This document shows positions 1-5,391 of a stretch of 64,000 nt of DNA, piece after piece (the stretch's first letter is position 1; the number at the start of each line of letters is the position of its first letter). The DNA comes from QHXQ01 sp036389395 (lineage in GTDB: Bacteria; Acidobacteriota; Blastocatellia; Pyrinomonadales; Pyrinomonadaceae), in the NCBI GenBank assembly GCA_036389395.1, contig DASVPY010000058.1:1-64000 (forward strand), in the 5' to 3' direction. Under the pieces are notes generated by a model. That model made no database searches. It was not told the origin of the DNA and worked only from the letters and a program-made list of their open reading frames with translations. The position numbers and the translations under genes are program-made.

Positions 1-83
1 CCGCCCCTCGGCCTCTCAGGTTCGGGCGGCAGCAGCGGCTCGACGACCGCCCACAGCTCGTCGCTCACGATGGGTTTCGCCAT
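1..83 (-). CDS. IS5-family transposase, N-terminal fragment
   Basis: Only the first 27 codons lie in the window, starting from the ATG at 83-81. They read MAKPIVSDELWAVVEPLLPP followed by EPERPRG. The 'xxLSDELWxxIxPLLPP' opening is typical of the DUF4096-like N-terminus of IS5/IS427-group transposases. The DDE catalytic residues lie beyond the window edge, so it cannot be said whether the gene is intact. It is transcribed away from the neighbouring partition-like operon. Confidence 0.75.
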   Translation of the reverse strand, partial: MAKPIVSDELWAVVEPLLPPEPERPRG

Positions 84-140
84 GGCGAGCGATTTTATCA
101 ACACTCAGCTCACCGGCTGAGGTTTTGCAACGGACTCTTA
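1..140 (-). mobile_element. IS5-type insertion sequence, left end (partial)
   Basis: The first 83 bases encode, on the minus strand, the N-terminus of an IS5-type transposase. Outside it the minus strand reads GAGTCCGTTGCAAAACC at 137-121, which looks like a terminal inverted repeat; the adjacent TAA at 140-138 would fit the TNA target duplication of IS427-group elements. The other end lies outside the window, so repeat and duplication cannot be confirmed. The putative target TAA is also the stop codon of the winged-helix gene. Confidence 0.55.
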
Positions 141-815
141 GTCTTTGTCGGGCGCTTCTTCTTGCGGCACGCCGCCGATGTGGTAGCGGCGGGCGGCGCG
201 GGCGGCGGGCGGTTGCGGCTCAAGGTGCAGGCGGAAGATCGTGCCCTTGCGGGTCGGCGTGTTGAAGATTTCGGGGCGTTCGATGAAGCCGAGCATTTCG
301 AGTTGCGCGATCACGTTGTAGCACTGGCGCTCTTTCAGCCCGGCGGCCGCCGCCAACTTCGGCATGGACGTGAAGCACTCGGCCAGCCCGCGCTCGTGCG
401 TCAGCTCGAAGAGCACGCGGCAGACGCCCATCTGCCCGGAGCGCAGGATGGGGGCCCAGCGTTTCGAGAACTCCGCGAAAGAGAAGGGAACTGTCGCCGC
501 CGTTCTCGCCGCCGGTGCTGATGAGATCGCGGCCGCGCCGGACTTCGGTTTGGCGGCCGCGGGTTCGGCGACCGGCGCGACGACGGCCAGCGGCGCTTGC
601 TTCACCCCTGCAATCCGCTTTGCAGGGGTGGGGGTGCGACGCGGCTCCGGCGGGCGCTGCGGCTGCGGCGTGACGAGCGCCTCCTCCTGCGCCTTGGCCT
701 CGCGCAAGAGGTCGCGCAGCGGGTTCTCTTCGACGGGCCGCGGAGGGCGCTCCGGCAAGCGGAACTTGCTCTTGCCGGCCACACGCTTTTCGGGTTTTAC
801 CTTCGGCTCGGCCAT
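138..815 (-). CDS. winged-helix DNA-binding protein of a partition-like operon
   Basis: This 225-residue protein is the last gene of a three-gene minus-strand operon; its ATG overlaps the ParA stop in a TAATG arrangement. The first 105 residues are Pro/Ala/Lys/Arg-rich and probably disordered. Residues 110-200 look like a winged helix-turn-helix (FAEFSKRW..., then GLKERQCYNVIAQLEMLGFI, then a TRKGTIFRL wing), the type used by plasmid replication and partition adaptor proteins. No enzyme motif is visible. By position it could be the DNA-binding partner of the ParA ATPase, as an alternative to the ParB-like gene nearby. A palindrome identical in plan to those upstream of the operon lies inside the linker coding region (603-630). 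The stop codon coincides with the IS junction, so the C-terminus may have been altered by insertion. The function is inferred from fold and context only. Confidence 0.6.
   Translation of the reverse strand: MAEPKVKPEKRVAGKSKFRLPERPPRPVEENPLRDLLREAKAQEEALVTPQPQRPPEPRRTPTPAKRIAGVKQAPLAVVAPVAEPAAAKPKSGAAAISSAPAARTAATVPFSFAEFSKRWAPILRSGQMGVCRVLFELTHERGLAECFTSMPKLAAAAGLKERQCYNVIAQLEMLGFIERPEIFNTPTRKGTIFRLHLEPQPPAARAARRYHIGGVPQEEAPDKD
603..630. repeat. palindrome CACCCCTGCAA-N6-TTGCAGGGGTG inside a gene
   Basis: A perfect 11-bp inverted repeat with a 6-bp spacer lies within the winged-helix gene. It shares the core CCTGCAA-N6-TTGCAGG with three palindromes upstream of the operon (1899-1972). This makes it a candidate binding site for one of the operon's DNA-binding proteins. 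Confidence 0.7.
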
Positions 816-1627
816 TAAGCGCGCGTCTCCTCAGCGGCCAGTTTGAGCTTGCCTTTATTCTTCCTGACGCCGAGGCGCTTCAGGATTTCGTCCGTCAACT
901 CCGAATAGAGGAGTGCGCCGCGCGAGCCGGGCGCGTAGAGTTGCACCGGCTGGTGGAAGGCGGGCGACTCTTCGAGCTTCACGTTGCGGTGAATGATCGT
1001 GTCGAACACGCGCCCGCCGTAACGCTGCTTCAGCCCGCGGAAGGACTCCGCGGCGACCGACGTGCGGCCGTCGAACATCGTGCAGACCATCCCCAACAGT
1101 TCCAATTCAGGATTGGTACTGCGCACCTCTTCAAAGGTGCTCATCAGATCGTCCAGCCCGTCCTGCGCCAGCGGCGACGCCGCGACGGGCACGACCATGT
1201 GCGTCGAGGCGAGCAGGGGCGTGGTCAGAATCTGACCGAGCGTGGGCGGCGTGTCTATGATTACGAAATCATAAGTGGCGGCGAGCGGGACGAGCTTGGA
1301 GCGCAGGCGGTTGATGGCGATGGCCGGCTCCTTCTCGAAGCGCGCGAAACGCAGCTTCGAGGGCACGATGTCCAGGTGCTCCATCTCGGTCGTGACGATG
1401 GCGGCTTCGAGCGGCAACTTCTCGCGCTGCTCCGACTCGATCAGCACGTCGGCGATGGACATGCCGACCTGGTCGGGCGCGAGGAAGTGCGAGGTCACGT
1501 TGGCCTGCGGGTCGCCGTCGATCAAGAGCGTCTCGTAGCCGCGGATGGCGAACTCCGCGGCCACGGAGGCCGCCGTGGTGCTCTTGCCGACCCCGCCCTT
1601 CTGGTTGGCGATGGCAATCGTAATCAT
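815..1627 (-). CDS. parA: ParA/MinD-family partition ATPase
   Basis: A 270-residue ParA-type ATPase. The deviant Walker A KGGVGKS is at residues 10-16, with the signature lysine at 10 and the catalytic lysine at 15. The LIDGDPQAN motif follows near residue 37 and VIIDTPPTLG near 123. Such proteins dimerise on ATP, bind DNA non-specifically and move plasmid or chromosome cargo through a ParB-type partner. There is no N-terminal helix-turn-helix, so this is not the autoregulating P1-type; the upstream XRE gene probably supplies that function. The start codon shares a base with the XRE stop (TAATG), and GGAGAGGAAA lies just upstream as ribosome-binding site. Whether it serves the chromosome or marks an integrated plasmid-like element cannot be told from sequence. 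Confidence 0.9.
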   Translation of the reverse strand: MITIAIANQKGGVGKSTTAASVAAEFAIRGYETLLIDGDPQANVTSHFLAPDQVGMSIADVLIESEQREKLPLEAAIVTTEMEHLDIVPSKLRFARFEKEPAIAINRLRSKLVPLAATYDFVIIDTPPTLGQILTTPLLASTHMVVPVAASPLAQDGLDDLMSTFEEVRSTNPELELLGMVCTMFDGRTSVAAESFRGLKQRYGGRVFDTIIHRNVKLEESPAFHQPVQLYAPGSRGALLYSELTDEILKRLGVRKNKGKLKLAAEETRA

Positions 1628-1815
1628 TAAGCCGCTTTCCTCTCCGTGGCCCGCAGGGCGATCAGCTCAAGCAGTTTCAGCACCGGCGGCGAAGGCTTGA
1701 ACTCGTCGCGCTCGTAGCGGGCGACGGTGTTCGGCGTGACGCCCAAGGCGTCCGCCAACTCGGCCTGCGTGTACCCAAGCCTCTTCCGCAACTCCTTAAT
1801 TTGTGCGCCGTTCAT
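1627..1815 (-). CDS. XRE-family helix-turn-helix regulator
   Basis: A 62-residue Cro/CI-type regulator beginning MNGAQIKELRKRLGYTQAEL. The helix-turn-helix is TQAELADALGVTPNTVARYE, residues about 15-34, and takes up almost the whole protein. An upstream in-frame ATG at 1845 exists, but AGGAAGGA sits about 10 bases before the ATG at 1815, so the shorter form is preferred. It is first in the XRE-parA-winged-helix operon and is translationally coupled to parA. A perfect TATACG-AGG-CGTATA palindrome 36-50 bp upstream is the obvious operator, which suggests autoregulation. The chromosomal role is inferred. Confidence 0.85.
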   Translation of the reverse strand: MNGAQIKELRKRLGYTQAELADALGVTPNTVARYERDEFKPSPPVLKLLELIALRATERKAA

Positions 1816-1850
1816 GACTGATGAATCCTTCCTGCTCTGAGGCATACTAC

Positions 1851-1865
1851 TATACGAGGCGTATA
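1851..1865. promoter_or_regulatory. probable XRE operator TATACG-AGG-CGTATA
   Basis: A perfect 6-bp inverted repeat with a 3-bp centre lies directly upstream of the XRE gene. On the minus strand it is just downstream of TTGACG (1894-1889) and TAACGT (1872-1867), a possible promoter with a 16-bp spacer. The size and position match a Cro/CI-type operator. Confidence 0.5.
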
Positions 1866-1896
1866 TACGTTACGGATAATTCCGCGCCCGTCAAGA

Positions 1897-1974
1897 CCCC
1901 TGCAACATTCGTTGCAGGAGAGGTACACCCCTGCAACGAACATTGCAGCCCCTGCAATGTTCGTTGCAGGGGTG
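1897..1974. repeat. cluster of three CCTGCAA-N6-TTGCAGG palindromes
   Basis: Three tandem palindromes occupy 1899-1918, 1926-1948 and 1949-1972. Each has the plan (CC)CCTGCAA-N6-TTGCAG(GGG), with spacers CATTCG, CGAACA and TGTTCG. The second and third also form a larger inverted repeat with each other (21-bp arms around CCC). With the copy at 603-630 this gives four sites bracketing the parA operon. Iterated palindromes beside parA/parB genes are the usual form of a parS centromere; operator or terminator roles are alternatives. Confidence 0.65.
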
Positions 1975-2000
1975 TGTGTGAGACGAAACAGGATTAACTC

Positions 2001-2100
2001 TCTTCGCGGCCCTTTGCGTTCCTCTTCGCGGCCTTTGCGGTTAAGTCTTAAAACCTTTAACCGCAAAGGCCGCAGAGATGGCCGCAAAGGAATGCAAAGA
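2001..2100. repeat. family A inverted repeat (cgcaaagg type)
   Basis: Left arm of direct units ending CCTTTGCGGTTAAG and right arm starting TTTAACCGCAAAGGCCGC form a long imperfect hairpin. Related copies lie at 3087-3183 and 46097-46166. This is a REP-like intergenic element, located between the operon promoter region and the end of the ParB-like gene. Confidence 0.75.
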
Positions 2101-2125
2101 CTTTCTTGAGGGTTGCGGGCGCGGG

Positions 2126-2920
2126 TTAGATGCCGAGTTTCTGGGTCTCTTGTTCGCGCTTGCGGCGGCGGACTTCGATGCGGTAGAGGACGTTCGAGAC
2201 TTCGTCCATCGCGGCCATGAAGTCGCTTAGCGTCTGCTCGTCCAGGTCTTCCGGCTGTATCTCGCGCATGGCGAAGAAGAGCCGCTTCATCTCTTCCCAG
2301 AACATGTGGCGCGCGTCCGCCGGGTCGATCTCCAACAACTCGTCCACGCGCCCCATTACCGCCGTCATACTCGCCGACGTGATGGTCTGCGCCTGCTCCT
2401 CGCCGAGCAGTTCCTTGACGCGCATCCGCAGACGCGTCTGCGAGCCTTGCATGGCGACGTGCGTGCGGAGTAGTTCGGCGCGGCGTTGGCGCGCCTCGGC
2501 GGGCGTACAGTTGAGTCGTTCGGGCGTCAGCCGCGCCAGTTGCGCTGCTTCTTGCAGGGTCGCGTCGCCGCTGGCGAGCGCCGTCTGCACGTCGGCGGGG
2601 AAGCGCAGGACGCGCAGGTGTTGCCCGATGAAACTCTGCGGCGAGACGCGCCCGCCCGTTTCACGATCAAGGATGGCGCGCAGGTGGCGCGCGACTTCGA
2701 GCAGTTGCTCGCGCGGCCAGCGCGGCGGGCGGCCGCGCTTGGTGTCGGTCGCGGGGCGGCGCTCGGCGTTGCGCACGGCTTCGAGCATGAGCAGTAACTG
2801 CCGCTCCGTCGGCGGGATGAGGTGCGGGCAGCGCGCGCGCAGTTGCCGGCAGACGGCGCGCACCGCGTCGGGCGAAGCTAAGGGCGAGATTGTGCGGGCG
2901 CGGCGGCGTGTGGCGCGCAT
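2126..2920 (-). CDS. ParB/KorB-like DNA-binding protein
   Basis: This 264-residue protein has a basic N-terminus. A central stretch (residues about 95-140) reads FIGQHLRVLRFPADVQTALA followed by SGDATLQEAAQLARLTPERL. That resembles the ParB/KorB helix-turn-helix core (VSNxLRLLxLPxEVQxxLxxGxLSxGHAxAL). No ParB N-terminal CTPase box (GERRxRA) is visible, so it is not a classical chromosomal ParB. The C-terminal half is helical and charged. It lies just upstream of, and on the same strand as, the XRE-parA-winged-helix operon, separated by the palindrome cluster and a family A repeat. A role as centromere-binding partner of ParA is inferred; a general DNA-binding regulator is the alternative. Confidence 0.5.
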   Translation of the reverse strand: MRATRRRARTISPLASPDAVRAVCRQLRARCPHLIPPTERQLLLMLEAVRNAERRPATDTKRGRPPRWPREQLLEVARHLRAILDRETGGRVSPQSFIGQHLRVLRFPADVQTALASGDATLQEAAQLARLTPERLNCTPAEARQRRAELLRTHVAMQGSQTRLRMRVKELLGEEQAQTITSASMTAVMGRVDELLEIDPADARHMFWEEMKRLFFAMREIQPEDLDEQTLSDFMAAMDEVSNVLYRIEVRRRKREQETQKLGI

Positions 2921-3086
2921 AAGCGGACTTGCTCCTCAAGGGCCGGGGCGGTGTTTCACAACGCGCCCGAATATAGCATTACTACCAGTTCAATAGGCTA
3001 AAGAATCACACGCGACTAGGCTGATGCCTCTACCGAGACAAAACTGGAACCTTAAAGATTTGCTGAAAAAACTCACGTAGTTACCC

Positions 3087-3183
3087 TCTTCGCGTACCTT
3101 TGCGTTCCTCTTCGCGTCCTTTGCGGTTAAGTCCGAAACCTTTAACCGCAAAGGACGCGAAGAAGAGCAGAGGGCCGCGAAGG
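3087..3183. repeat. family A inverted repeat, copy 2
   Basis: TTTGCGGTTAAG is followed by its complement TTTAACCGCAAAGGACGCG, with outer arms built from CTTCGCG/CGCGAAG units. It is in the 2921-3219 gap, where no gene is seen, between the divergent ParB-like and DUF423 genes. Confidence 0.75.
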
Positions 3184-3219
3184 CTTCTAACATTGAGTGT
3201 GCGGGTTATAATTCGCGTC

Positions 3220-3588
3220 ATGGAGCGAATCTTTTTTATCATCGGCGCTGTGTCGGCGTTCGTCGCGGTGGCGGCGGGGGCGTTCGGGGCGCACGGGTTG
3301 AAGGGGCGGCTCGACACGGAGTTGTTGAGCACGTTCGAGGTGGGGGTGCGCTACCAGATGTATCACGCGCTGGCGCTGCTCGGCGTCGCGTGGGCGCAGA
3401 CGCGCTGGCCCGGCTCGTTGGTCACGACGAGCGGTTGGCTCTTCGTCGCGGGCACGGTGCTGTTCTCAGGCAGCCTGTACCTGCTGAGCCTGACGGGCGT
3501 GCGCTGGCTGGGCGCGATTACACCATTCGGCGGGCTGGCGTTTCTCGCCGGCTGGTTGTGCCTCGCGTGGCGCGCGCTCAGGGCTTGA
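3220..3588 (+). CDS. DUF423 (YgdD/TMEM256-like) membrane protein
   Basis: A 122-residue protein with four predicted transmembrane helices. The opening is MERIFFIIGAVSAFVAVAAG, then AFGAHGL, the hallmark of DUF423. A 'YQMYHALALL' motif follows near residue 46 and 'GSLYLLSLTG' near 87, both conserved in the family. The function is unknown; these are small inner-membrane proteins found in most bacterial phyla. The in-frame extension upstream runs through the family A repeat, so the ATG at 3220 is taken as the start. The next gene is also a small membrane protein, 51 bp downstream. Confidence 0.85.
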   Translation: MERIFFIIGAVSAFVAVAAGAFGAHGLKGRLDTELLSTFEVGVRYQMYHALALLGVAWAQTRWPGSLVTTSGWLFVAGTVLFSGSLYLLSLTGVRWLGAITPFGGLAFLAGWLCLAWRALRA

Positions 3589-3639
3589 CCATGCGCGGGC
3601 TGCTTTCGTGTCAGTCCGCGCGGTGGTAAAACTGCCGCC

Positions 3640-4068
3640 ATGCGTTCTTACTATCTCCCGTTCGCCGTGACGATCTGCGGCAGCCTGCTTTATCACCTGT
3701 CGCAACGCTCCATCCCGAAGGGCGTCAACCCGTTTCTCGCGACCATCATCGCTTACCTCGTGGGCATCGGTCTGTGCGCCGCGTGCGTGTTGCTCTACCC
3801 GGCGGAGCGACCCTTGCGCGCGACGCTCGGCGAGCTGAACTGGGCTGTGTTCGCCGTGGGCGTAGCGGTCGTGCTGATCGAGCTGGGCTTCCTGCTCGCC
3901 TACCGCGCGGGCTGGCGCTTGAGCGTGGCCGCGGTGGCGACCAACGTGGCGGTGTCGGTCATACTTTTGCCCGTCGGGCTGTTCGTCTTCAAAGATCAGT
4001 TGTCGTTCAGAAACGTCCTCGGTCTACTCTTCTGCGTCGTCGGCTTGCTGCTCGTGGCCAAGAGGTAG
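3640..4068 (+). CDS. EamA/DMT-type half-size transporter
   Basis: A 142-residue integral membrane protein with about five hydrophobic segments. It matches one EamA repeat of the drug/metabolite transporter superfamily. The end, LSFRNVLGLLFCVVGLLLVAKR, is typical of the last helix of such repeats. Full DMT transporters have two repeats, about 300 residues; single-repeat forms work as dimers, as in the SMR proteins. The substrate cannot be read from sequence. It stands alone, followed after 15 bp by a family B hairpin. Confidence 0.7.
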   Translation: MRSYYLPFAVTICGSLLYHLSQRSIPKGVNPFLATIIAYLVGIGLCAACVLLYPAERPLRATLGELNWAVFAVGVAVVLIELGFLLAYRAGWRLSVAAVATNVAVSVILLPVGLFVFKDQLSFRNVLGLLFCVVGLLLVAKR

Positions 4069-4083
4069 CGAACTTCCGTTTAT

Positions 4084-4166
4084 CTCTGTGTCCTCTGTGT
4101 TGAATCTGCGGTACGGCCATTTCAACACAGAGTACACAGAGGGTACACAGAGGACACAGAGGGCAC
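4084..4166. repeat. family B inverted repeat (cacagaggacacagagg), copy 1
   Basis: CTCTGTGTCCTCTGTGTTGAA is mirrored by TTCAACACAGAGTACACAGA with additional ACACAGAGG units. It begins 15 bp after the EamA stop and ends before the next gene on the same strand, a typical position for this family. Confidence 0.85.
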
Positions 4167-4238
4167 ATCACACCAAGCCGCTAGCCCGCGGCGGAAAAAG
4201 GTTCGGGGAACAGTTGAGAGGTGCTAAAATCGCGCGCC

Positions 4239-5102
4239 ATGAGAAGGACGCAAGCCCCTCGCGCCCCGGAGAACGTCGGCAAGAGCAGCGCCCGCTTCAA
4301 CGTCTTGGAAAGGACGCCCGCCCGGCGCGCCTGGTCGTTGCTCGCGCTCGGTCTCTTCTGCCTGGCGCTCGGTGGCTGCTCGTCCGACTCCTCCAGCGCG
4401 GAAGCGCCGCCCGCCCCCGCGCACACGCCCGACCCGGCGCTGCTCCGACAGGCCGACGAGTGCTACGCGCAGCGCGCCGATCTGGCACAGGCGCGCGCCG
4501 GTCTCGCCCTGCTGCGCCGCGCACGCGCCGTCGCGCCCACAGACTACGAGACGACCTGGCGCATCGCGCGCCTCGCCTACGTCATCGGCGACCGCACGAC
4601 CGACGAGAAGGAACGCGAGACCGTCTTCCACGAGGGCATCGAGGCGGGCGAGACGGCGGCGCGCTCCGCGCCCGGACGCGTCGAGGGCCACTTCTGGCTC
4701 GGCGCGAACTACGGCGGCTACGCGCAGACGCAAGGCGCGCTCGGCGGGCTGGACGCCGCCGACAAGGTGCGCCGCGAGATGGAGACGGTGCGCAAGCTCG
4801 ACGAGGGCCTGTACGGCGGCAGCGCCTACGTCGCCTTGGGGCAAGTCGATCTCGAACTGCCGGGCTGGCTCGGCGGCGACCGCCAACGCGCGCTCGCCAC
4901 GCTCGAACAGGGTCTCAAGTACGGCCCGCAGAACGCCCTGCTGCGCCTGCAACTCGCCAAAGCCTACCTCGCCAACAAGCGCCCGGCCGAAGCACGCCAG
5001 CAACTCAACTTCATCCTCGCCATGAACCCCAACCCCGACTTCAAGCCCGAATACGACAAGTGCGCCGCGGAAGCGCGCGAGTTGTTGAAAAAAAATTTCT
5101 AG
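4239..5102 (+). CDS. TatT-like (TRAP transporter-associated) TPR lipoprotein
   Basis: A 287-residue lipoprotein. A basic start and hydrophobic stretch end in the lipobox LALGGC near residue 45, and the mature part is helical with TPR-like repeats. The motif GHFWLGANYGGYAQ near residue 148 resembles the conserved block of the TatT family (Tp0956-like). TatT proteins were described as periplasmic partners of TRAP transporter subunits, but no TRAP permease or binding protein is in the window. The last repeat, LRLQLAKAYLANKRPAEARQ, is a clear TPR. A GTG at 4221 is an alternative start. The call rests on family motif recognition; the role here is unknown. Confidence 0.65.
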   Translation: MRRTQAPRAPENVGKSSARFNVLERTPARRAWSLLALGLFCLALGGCSSDSSSAEAPPAPAHTPDPALLRQADECYAQRADLAQARAGLALLRRARAVAPTDYETTWRIARLAYVIGDRTTDEKERETVFHEGIEAGETAARSAPGRVEGHFWLGANYGGYAQTQGALGGLDAADKVRREMETVRKLDEGLYGGSAYVALGQVDLELPGWLGGDRQRALATLEQGLKYGPQNALLRLQLAKAYLANKRPAEARQQLNFILAMNPNPDFKPEYDKCAAEARELLKKNF

Positions 5103-5115
5103 CCCGAACGTTTTC

Positions 5116-5194
5116 TAACCACCAAGACACGAAGGCACGAAGATGATAGGCCATGTCTTCTTCGTGCCTTCGTGCCTTCGTGTCTTGGTGGTTA
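5116..5194. repeat. family C inverted repeat (accaccaagacacgaagg)
   Basis: TAACCACCAAGACACGAAGG with a further CACGAAGA unit is mirrored by TTCGTGTCTTGGTGGTTA with TTCGTGCC units, around a short loop. It starts 13 bp after the TatT-like stop. Only one copy is seen in the window. Confidence 0.8.
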
Positions 5195-5309
5195 ATCCTG
5201 TAAGCGCGCTGAAAATCCGTCGCCCACGACCACGCGCCACGCGGCTCAAGTTCGCCTCAAGAATTTCTCAACCGGGCTGGCTAACCTGTACACGTTCCCT
5301 CAGCGAAGT

Positions 5310-5370
5310 AGTTGACAGCGCGGGTGCAAAGCCGTCCGGCCGGCGCGCGACCCGCCTAAGAACCACGCCG
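5310..5370 (+). promoter_or_regulatory. structured leader, weakly c-di-GMP-I riboswitch-like
   Basis: The leader of the secreted BNR protein holds GCAAAGCCGTCCGGCC enclosed by GCGGGT/ACCCGC arms and followed by CCTAAG. The GCAAAGCC...CCGGCC string resembles the 3' half of the GEMM-I aptamer. The expected 5' half (GGCAAACC with a GAAA loop) was not found, so this is a weak suggestion. Confidence 0.2.
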
Positions 5371-5391
5371 CGGGAGAAGGAGAAACTCGAC

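Noticed and set aside
1627..1845. Longer 72-residue form of the XRE regulator
   Set aside because: The ATG at 1845 has no ribosome-binding site, whereas AGGAAGGA precedes the ATG at 1815; the longer start is also close to the operator.
3100..3219. Extension of the DUF423 protein by 40 residues
   Set aside because: It is encoded by the family A repeat; the family motif starts at the ATG at 3220.
4084..4166. Family B hairpins as a CRISPR array or tRNA-like structure
   Set aside because: Each is one inverted repeat of short units without spacers, and does not fold as a tRNA.
4088..5146. Plus-strand open frame of about 350 codons overlapping the TatT-like gene
   Set aside because: The other frame has a lipobox and TPR motifs; this one is Arg-rich without any motif.
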